Source: JBARRS01 sp049644345
GTDB taxonomy: Bacteria > Actinomycetota > Thermoleophilia > Gaiellales > Gaiellaceae
DNA length: 15,143 nucleotides
Reading direction: 5' to 3'
NCBI GenBank assembly: GCA_049644345.1
Contig: JBARRS010000001.1
Coordinates: 1-15,143, forward strand
Shown here in pieces: positions 11,319 to 15,143 of the stretch. The notes under the pieces were generated by a model that was given only the letters and a program-made list of their open reading frames with translations, was not told the origin of the DNA and made no database searches. A program made the translations under genes and the position numbers. Position 1 is the stretch's first letter. Each line of letters starts with the position of its first letter.

Positions 11319-13604
11319 CTCGGCCGGCGAGTAGGCGTTCTTCTCCAACAACGCGACCGCGCGCTGCCTGAGCGCAAACCGCTCGCGCTCCGTCAGGCGC
11401 TTTGCGGTGAGCACGATCACCGGAATCTCCCGGTCATCCGGGCTCGACTGAAGCCGCTCCAGGACAGTGAACCCGTCAAGCCCCGGCATGACGAGGTCGA
11501 GCACGAGCGCGTCCGGCCGCCGCTCCGCGATGCTCTCGAGCGCAGCGAGCCCGTCTGCTGCCTCCCCAACCTCGATCCCGTCCCCGCGGAACGTCGCCCG
11601 CACGAGCTCCCGGATCGCCCGCTCGTCGTCCGCGACGAGCACGTAACCCGTCTCGTGCGGCAGCACCCTTCGCACGGCCGCCGCCAACTGTCGGCCCGAG
11701 AACGGTTTGGTCAGAAAATCGGCTGCGCCGAGCGCGCCGGCGCGATCGCGGCCGTTCCCGGCCGTGCAAACGATCACGGGCACGTTCGCCGTGGCCTCGT
11801 CCGCCCGCAGCTTCGCAAGCACCTGCCACCCGTCGAGCTCGCCGGCGAGCGTGATGTCGAGACACACGATCTGCGGCGGCGTCACGCGGGCGCGCACCAG
11901 TGCGTCCTCGCCGCTTGCCGCCACCTCGACGGCGAGTCCCTCGGCCCTCAGGTGCTCGGCGAGGAACGCTGCCGCAGCGTGGTCGTCCTCGACGATGAGT
12001 GCGCGACCGCGGCCGTTCCCCTCGGCTCGCACCGACACCGGCAGCTCGAACCAGAACGTCGAGCCCTCGCCCTCGCTGCTGTCGAACCCGATCCGTCCGC
12101 CCTGCGCGGAGACGAGCTCGCGGCAGAGAGCGAGACCGAGACCGGCACCCCCGATCTCCCGCGTGTCCGATGAGTCGACCCGGAAGAACTTCGCGAAGAT
12201 GCGCGCCTGCTGATCGCGGGGGATGCCGATCCCCTGGTCGCGTACCGAGACGCGGACGTTGCCCTCCCGCGCTGTGGTGGTGACGGTTATCGCTCCCCCG
12301 TTGGGCGAGTACTTGATCGCGTTCGAGAGCAGGTTCGCGAGAACTTGGGCCGTCCGTTCGCGGTCCGCCGTCACCATGAGCGGGCCGTCCGCCGGCTCCA
12401 GCTCGAGCGTGTGAGCTCCGGACTGCCCTGAGAACAGCTCCGCCTGCTCGGCCAGCAGTTTCCCGAGCTCGAACGGTTCCAGCGCAAGCGCGAGCCGCCC
12501 CTCCTCGATCCTCTGGAGGTCCAAGAAGTCGTTGATGAGGCCCGTCAGCCGCTGCGCCTCGCCGTAGATCGTCTCTAGGTACCGTCGCTGCGTATCCGCG
12601 TCGACATCGCGCGTGATCATCAGCTCGGCGAAGCCGAGAACGCTGGCGAGCGGCGTGCGCAATTCGTGTGAGACAGTCGCGAGCAGCTCTGACTTGAGCC
12701 GTTCCGCCTCGCGCTCCGTCGTCACGTCGCGAATGCTGATGATTCGGCCGATCAGCTCACCGGCGTCGTCGCGGACCGGGCCGGTGAAGCGCAAAAACGT
12801 CCGCCCCGACTCCGCGAGCTCGTACTCGTCGACGAATTGGGCCTCCGGATCGGATTCGAATCTCTCGACGCCCCGAAGGTAGGCGTCTCGGTCGACGACG
12901 CGCTCGGACACGATGTCTACGGCGTCGGCGTCGGAAATCTGCGCGGATTCGCCAAGAATCTCGGTCACGGCGTGTTCGAAGGCCGCGTTCGCGAGCACGG
13001 CCCGCCCCTCGAGGTCCAGCATCGCGATCCCGTCGACGCTGCCTTCGAGGGTGGCGCGATTGATCGCCGCCTGTCGTAGCAGCTCTTTGTTCGCGTCCTG
13101 CAGCTCCTTCGAGCGGGAGAGGATCTCCGACTGCATCTTCTCGGTGCGGTCGCGAAGCTTGCTGGTCACCGCCTCCTGTTCGCTCCCAGCCTCCTTGAGG
13201 CGCACGAACTCGGTCACGTCCTCGACTCGGTGGACGATGTAGAGCAGCTCTGCGTGCTCATCGAGGACCGGCGAGTTGACCGGGCTCCAGTAGCGCACTT
13301 CGAAGCCACCGCCTTCCTCGGATGGTCGCTGGATGTCGTACTTCTGCACCGCCATCGTGTCGGGAACGCAGCCCTCTCGCACCCGATCAAGCGAAGCCCT
13401 GAGGTTGCTCACTCCGGTCGCATCCTTGTCGTCCGGGTTGTCGGGAAAGACGTCGAAGATGCCGCGGCCGACGATCTCTTCCCGCTTCGTCATCGTGGCG
13501 GCAAGGTAGGCGTCGCTGACGGCGACGATGCAGAGCTCGGGGTCGAGCACCAGGAAGAGGCCCGGCGCTGCCTCGAAGAGCGCACGGAAGTCAGGCTCCG
13601 GCAT
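11283..13604 (-). CDS. Hybrid sensor histidine kinase PAS-PAS-HisKA-HATPase-REC-REC
   Basis: This 773-residue protein is soluble, with no membrane segments. In order: PAS (~1-135, ending VEDVTEF), a coiled coil (~136-180), PAS (~181-298, ending SIRDVTTERE), HisKA with VSHELRTP (H313), HATPase_c with N box (N428), G1 DQGIGIP (456-462) and G2 GGAGLGLAL (485-493), receiver 1 (~534-648; D540/D541, D583, K633) and receiver 2 (~653-771; D659/D660, D703, K755). Start ATG 13604 has AAAGGGG close upstream, and a GCCGATAA box 7 nt before ATG may give a leaderless transcript. It follows the single-domain regulator gene by 18 nt. Intracellular signal sensing by PAS is inferred; ligand unknown. The receivers may pass phosphate to the neighbouring DHp-receiver or LuxR protein. 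Confidence 0.95.
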   Translation of the reverse strand: MPEPDFRALFEAAPGLFLVLDPELCIVAVSDAYLAATMTKREEIVGRGIFDVFPDNPDDKDATGVSNLRASLDRVREGCVPDTMAVQKYDIQRPSEEGGGFEVRYWSPVNSPVLDEHAELLYIVHRVEDVTEFVRLKEAGSEQEAVTSKLRDRTEKMQSEILSRSKELQDANKELLRQAAINRATLEGSVDGIAMLDLEGRAVLANAAFEHAVTEILGESAQISDADAVDIVSERVVDRDAYLRGVERFESDPEAQFVDEYELAESGRTFLRFTGPVRDDAGELIGRIISIRDVTTEREAERLKSELLATVSHELRTPLASVLGFAELMITRDVDADTQRRYLETIYGEAQRLTGLINDFLDLQRIEEGRLALALEPFELGKLLAEQAELFSGQSGAHTLELEPADGPLMVTADRERTAQVLANLLSNAIKYSPNGGAITVTTTAREGNVRVSVRDQGIGIPRDQQARIFAKFFRVDSSDTREIGGAGLGLALCRELVSAQGGRIGFDSSEGEGSTFWFELPVSVRAEGNGRGRALIVEDDHAAAAFLAEHLRAEGLAVEVAASGEDALVRARVTPPQIVCLDITLAGELDGWQVLAKLRADEATANVPVIVCTAGNGRDRAGALGAADFLTKPFSGRQLAAAVRRVLPHETGYVLVADDERAIRELVRATFRGDGIEVGEAADGLAALESIAERRPDALVLDLVMPGLDGFTVLERLQSSPDDREIPVIVLTAKRLTERERFALRQRAVALLEKNAYSPAELRALVRRTLGD

Positions 13605-13611
13605 TGCCCCT

Positions 13612-13639
13612 TTATCGGCCGTTCACCGCTGAGTGTTGA
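13612..13639 (-). promoter_or_regulatory. Candidate sigma(WhiG/FliA)-type promoter of the hybrid kinase
   Basis: On the minus strand TCAA (13639-13636) is followed by 16 nt and GCCGATAA (13619-13612), an exact -10 for the FliA/WhiG class. Only 7 nt separate it from ATG 13604, so transcription would begin at or next to the start codon. It overlaps the end of the upstream regulator gene. The overlapping AAAGGGG can also serve as ribosome binding site for a longer transcript. Confidence 0.4.
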
Positions 13640-13997
13640 GTAGGCGCTCGACGAGTGACGCGAGCTCGAGCGGGCTGAAGGGCTTTCCGAGGAACACATC
13701 GGCTCCAGCGCGGGCCGCCGCCTCGCGGTCCGCGGCCTGCGTGCGCGCGGTCAGCATCACGACCGGAGTGTCCGCAAAGGCGGGTTCCCGCCGCAGCTCG
13801 GCCAGGACGTCGAGGCCGGTTCGGCCGGGCATCATCATGTCCAGGACGATCAGATCGGGCTGATTCGACCGCGCGAGCTCGAGCGCCTCGTCGCCGTCGC
13901 GTGCTTCGACGATCGTGTAACCACCCTCGGACAGCGCCGCTCGCGCGAGCGCACGCAATGCGGGCTCGTTGTCGCAGATGAGCACGGTGGGCGGCAC
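13623..13997 (-). CDS. Single-domain response regulator (CheY-like receiver)
   Basis: From GTG 13997 the product is a 124-residue stand-alone receiver: acidic pocket at CDNEP (N replaces one Asp of the usual DD pair), phospho-acceptor Asp in VLDMMMPG, Thr in MLTART, and Lys in LGKPFSP. No output domain follows. GTG 13997 has GGGAGAGGA 10 nt upstream; a longer form from TTG 14036 (137 residues) would add a tail encoded by a palindrome and is less likely. It lies 18 nt before the hybrid kinase gene and should be a partner of it, receiving or passing phosphate. The leader contains a palindrome at 14017-14037. Confidence 0.88.
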   Translation of the reverse strand: MPPTVLICDNEPALRALARAALSEGGYTIVEARDGDEALELARSNQPDLIVLDMMMPGRTGLDVLAELRREPAFADTPVVMLTARTQAADREAAARAGADVFLGKPFSPLELASLVERLLNTQR

Positions 13998-14016
13998 CGA
14001 AGAACAATCCTCTCCC

Positions 14017-14037
14017 GTTGCCGCCTTGCAAGGCAAC
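14017..14037. repeat. Palindrome upstream of the response-regulator/kinase pair
   Basis: GCCTTGCAAGGC (14023-14034) is a perfect 12-bp palindrome. It is nested in GTTGCC (14017-14022) and GGCAAC (14032-14037), which pair as an alternative stem. It lies 20 nt before GTG 13997, next to its ribosome binding site, so it could be an operator or an RNA hairpin affecting translation. Confidence 0.4.
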
Positions 14038-14061
14038 CGGGTGCTATCGCCGGCTGGTGAT

Positions 14062-14640
14062 TCAGCGCGGCGCCGCTGCCAGCTGCGCGACGCCCAGCTG
14101 CTGCGCTAGGAGCCGCCGGAACGCCGCCGGGGCCATCGCGCCGGCCTCGTCGGTCTTCGACTGCGGCCGGAGCAGGTTCTGCTTCGACGGCCAGTAGGCC
14201 CATGCGAGCGTCGAGGCAAACCGCTCGCTGCTGAGCTGCGCATGTGCGAGCCCGCCGGTCTGCCACCAGGAGACGCCGCCGAGCTGCCTCTCGAACGCCG
14301 TTCGCTTCGACTCGTTGAGGAGGAAGAAGTCGACCTGGTGGCCGTACTCGTGCTGAACGACTCCCCAGGAGAAGATGCCGCTGTCCAGCAGCCCTGCGTC
14401 CAGCCAGATCTCACCAGGCGTCGCATCCGAATTCCCCACGCGCCCGATGTGGATCGTCACACGAGTGGGGACGAGGCTCCAGTTGAACGAGCTCGCGTTC
14501 AGCGCCGCCTTGACCTGCGCCCGCTCGGGCGCGGTGCCCCCGTCGAAGACGTAGTTCCCGCCTCGGGCGTAGGCCTGCGCGGGGGCAATCAGCGTGATCG
14601 CGGCGACGAGGGGAAGGAGGATTCGCCTGTGCATGTCCAT
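14062..14640 (-). CDS. Secreted HExxH metallopeptidase-like protein
   Basis: This 192-residue protein starts at ATG 14640 (GGGGGG about 7 nt upstream; ATG 14634 is an alternative). Residues 1-25 are a Sec signal peptide: positive MHRR, a hydrophobic core, and Ala-rich cleavage region ending AQAYA. The mature part has HEYGH (97-101), the zinc-binding HExxH motif of metallopeptidases, followed 38 residues later by E139 in SERFAST, a plausible third zinc ligand. No disulfide Cys are present. I do not recognise a named family. It could be a small exported peptidase acting on the cell wall or surface proteins, or an inactive relative. The stop is 25 nt upstream of the regulator's possible TTG start, all on the same strand. 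Confidence 0.82.
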   Translation of the reverse strand: MDMHRRILLPLVAAITLIAPAQAYARGGNYVFDGGTAPERAQVKAALNASSFNWSLVPTRVTIHIGRVGNSDATPGEIWLDAGLLDSGIFSWGVVQHEYGHQVDFFLLNESKRTAFERQLGGVSWWQTGGLAHAQLSSERFASTLAWAYWPSKQNLLRPQSKTDEAGAMAPAAFRRLLAQQLGVAQLAAAPR

Positions 14641-14699
14641 ACCGTCGCCCCCCTGGGACCGCCCGGTGTCCCCCGTTTTCCGCCACTGACGGCGCTCCT

Positions 14700-14748
14700 G
14701 TCCCCTGTCCGGGGCGCGCGGTCAGGAGTTGTCGCCCATACAGGGGAC
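14700..14748. repeat. Inverted repeat in the leader of the metallopeptidase gene
   Basis: GTCCCCTGT (14700-14708) and ACAGGGGAC (14740-14748) are exact inverses with a 31-nt loop. A competing stem uses CTCCTG (14695-14700) and CAGGAG (14723-14728). They lie 55-110 nt upstream of ATG 14640 on the minus strand, within its likely 5' untranslated or promoter region. Confidence 0.45.
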
Positions 14749-14810
14749 GGAGAGACGCACGAAGTTCCCCGCGAGGGATTCTCATTCCGCCGGTGGGGAA
14801 GACAGGAACG

Positions 14811-14867
14811 TGAGGAGCGGCCGTTTACCCCCTCCCCACTCAGGTGAGTGGGCTAGGCCGCTCCTCA
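14811..14867. repeat. Large two-tier hairpin in the 401-bp intergenic region
   Basis: TGAGGAGCGGCC (14811-14822) pairs perfectly with GGCCGCTCCTCA (14856-14867), 12 bp. Inside, CCCACTC (14835-14841) pairs with GAGTGGG (14846-14852) around an AGGT tetraloop. The internal loop is asymmetric (12 nt and 3 nt on the plus strand). No U-tract follows on either strand, so it does not look like a plain intrinsic terminator; a structured RNA element is possible. Confidence 0.55.
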
Positions 14868-14898
14868 AGCCAGTCCACGGCCGGTGGACTGCTCTTGA
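14865..14898. repeat. Second hairpin directly after the two-tier hairpin
   Basis: CAGTCCAC (14871-14878) and GTGGACTG (14884-14891) form an 8-bp stem with a 5-nt loop, extended by TCAAG (14865-14869) with CTTGA (14894-14898) across a small internal loop. The extension shares three bases with the foot of the preceding hairpin, so the two compete slightly. Confidence 0.5.
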
Positions 14899-14919
14899 AA
14901 GACAGACGTCGTTCTACTC

Positions 14920-14980
14920 TCGAACCTGCGGTGCTTTACAAGACCTGAACAACTCGTTCGAACCAATTACGTCGAACCTG
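14920..14980 (+). repeat. Short direct repeats TCGAACCTG
   Basis: TCGAACCTG occurs at 14920-14928 and 14972-14980; a shorter copy CGAACC is at 14959-14964, inside the palindrome GTTCGAAC (14956-14963). They lie between the hairpins and the start of the last gene and might be regulator binding sites. No convincing -35/-10 pair is visible near them. Confidence 0.3.
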
Positions 14981-15004
14981 TCCAAATGGGGCGTTGCGGC
15001 TTCT

Positions 15005-15037
15005 CCCTCCTCTCGACATCTTTCGATTCGAGGAGGG
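15005..15037 (+). promoter_or_regulatory. Hairpin that can cover the ribosome binding site of the last gene
   Basis: CCCTCCTC (15005-15012) is the exact complement of GAGGAGGG (15030-15037), which contains the ribosome binding site (GGAGG, 15032-15036) 5 nt before ATG 15042. A second short stem, TCGA (15013-15016) with TCGA (15023-15026), stacks inside. Translation could thus be controlled by opening of this hairpin. Confidence 0.45.
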
Positions 15038-15041
15038 GCCG

Positions 15042-15143
15042 ATGACCAACACGAGAGTCGAGCGGGAGAATGCGACCGAAGAGGTGGTGGACTGGCGGCT
15101 CGCGCAGCTCCTGCGCGCCGGCTACCGCCACGAGGAAGCGGCG
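15042..15143 (+). CDS. Start of a small conserved hypothetical protein (3' end outside window)
   Basis: ATG 15042 follows the strong site GAGGAGGGG. The 34 visible residues (MTNTRVEREN, then VVDWRLAQLLRAGYRHEEAA) are hydrophilic with an amphipathic WRLAQLLRAGY helix. They look like the N terminus of short helical proteins of unknown function seen in Thermoleophilia-type actinobacteria; this resemblance is from memory and not verified. No function can be given. The frame is open to the window edge. Confidence 0.7.
   Translation, partial: MTNTRVERENATEEVVDWRLAQLLRAGYRHEEAA

Noticed and set aside
14242..14847. Plus-strand 201-residue frame across the metallopeptidase gene and its leader
   Set aside because: No ribosome binding site, shadow composition, and it is antisense to a gene with signal peptide and HExxH motif.
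14811..14867. Intrinsic terminator
   Set aside because: The hairpin is strong but neither strand has a following U-tract, and it sits between divergent genes where a terminator is not needed.
14641..14870. Possible c-di-AMP (ydaO-type) riboswitch upstream of the secreted metallopeptidase
   Set aside because: Such riboswitches often precede secreted wall hydrolases, and a segment near 14715-14735 faintly recalls the conserved 3' half, but the invariant 5' half is not present.

Overview
The window comes from a high-GC Gram-positive bacterium of the phylum Actinomycetota, most likely a deep-branching class such as Thermoleophilia or a Rubrobacter relative. This rests on G/C-rich codon use throughout, frequent GTG starts and 4-nt GTGA/ATGA gene overlaps, a GarA-like FHA protein next to a MerR regulator (the order of Rv1827-Rv1828 in Mycobacterium tuberculosis), and a short RsiG-like protein with a single c-di-GMP motif. 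The taxon is inferred. No rRNA, tRNA, IS element or CRISPR array is visible.

Left part (1-4400). A truncated extracytoplasmic-type beta-rich protein runs in from the left edge. It is followed by an unusually AT-rich palindromic spacer, a possible structured leader, and a tiny two-helix membrane protein that converges on a small minus-strand ORF. A minus-strand operon then reads (from 4400 down) rsiG-like, garA-like FHA, ftsR-like MerR, apt and a Cys-rich conserved hypothetical. It has its own promoter at 4436-4464 and the first genes are translationally coupled.

Middle part (4479-9328). A minus-strand pair encodes a PgsA-type CDP-alcohol phosphatidyltransferase and a large nucleotidyltransferase / left-handed-helix / phosphomannomutase-like fusion, in which all four mutase active-site loops look degenerate. 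Divergent from it, only 17 bp away, are a compact HutF-like formimidoylglutamate deiminase and a HAD hydrolase.

Right part (9332-14036) is a signalling island. On the plus strand are an HD-GYP c-di-GMP phosphodiesterase, a LuxR-type response regulator and an odd HisKA-receiver protein without an ATPase domain, all linked by GTGA overlaps. On the minus strand, convergent and overlapping by 36 bp, are a single-domain response regulator and a PAS-PAS-HisKA-HATPase-REC-REC hybrid kinase. The two units share a sigma(WhiG/FliA)-type promoter pattern, TCAA-N16-GCCGATA(A/C), before the HD-GYP gene and before the kinase.

The rightmost 1.1 kb holds a secreted HExxH metallopeptidase-like gene, a 401-bp intergenic region full of strong inverted repeats, and the start of a small conserved hypothetical whose ribosome binding site can be folded into a hairpin.

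The most interesting idea is a c-di-GMP circuit spread over the window: an RsiG-like c-di-GMP-responsive anti-sigma factor sits in the garA-ftsR operon, while a c-di-GMP phosphodiesterase and a hybrid kinase carry promoters resembling those of the sigma factor that RsiG controls. This is a hypothesis; the sigma factor itself is not in the window.
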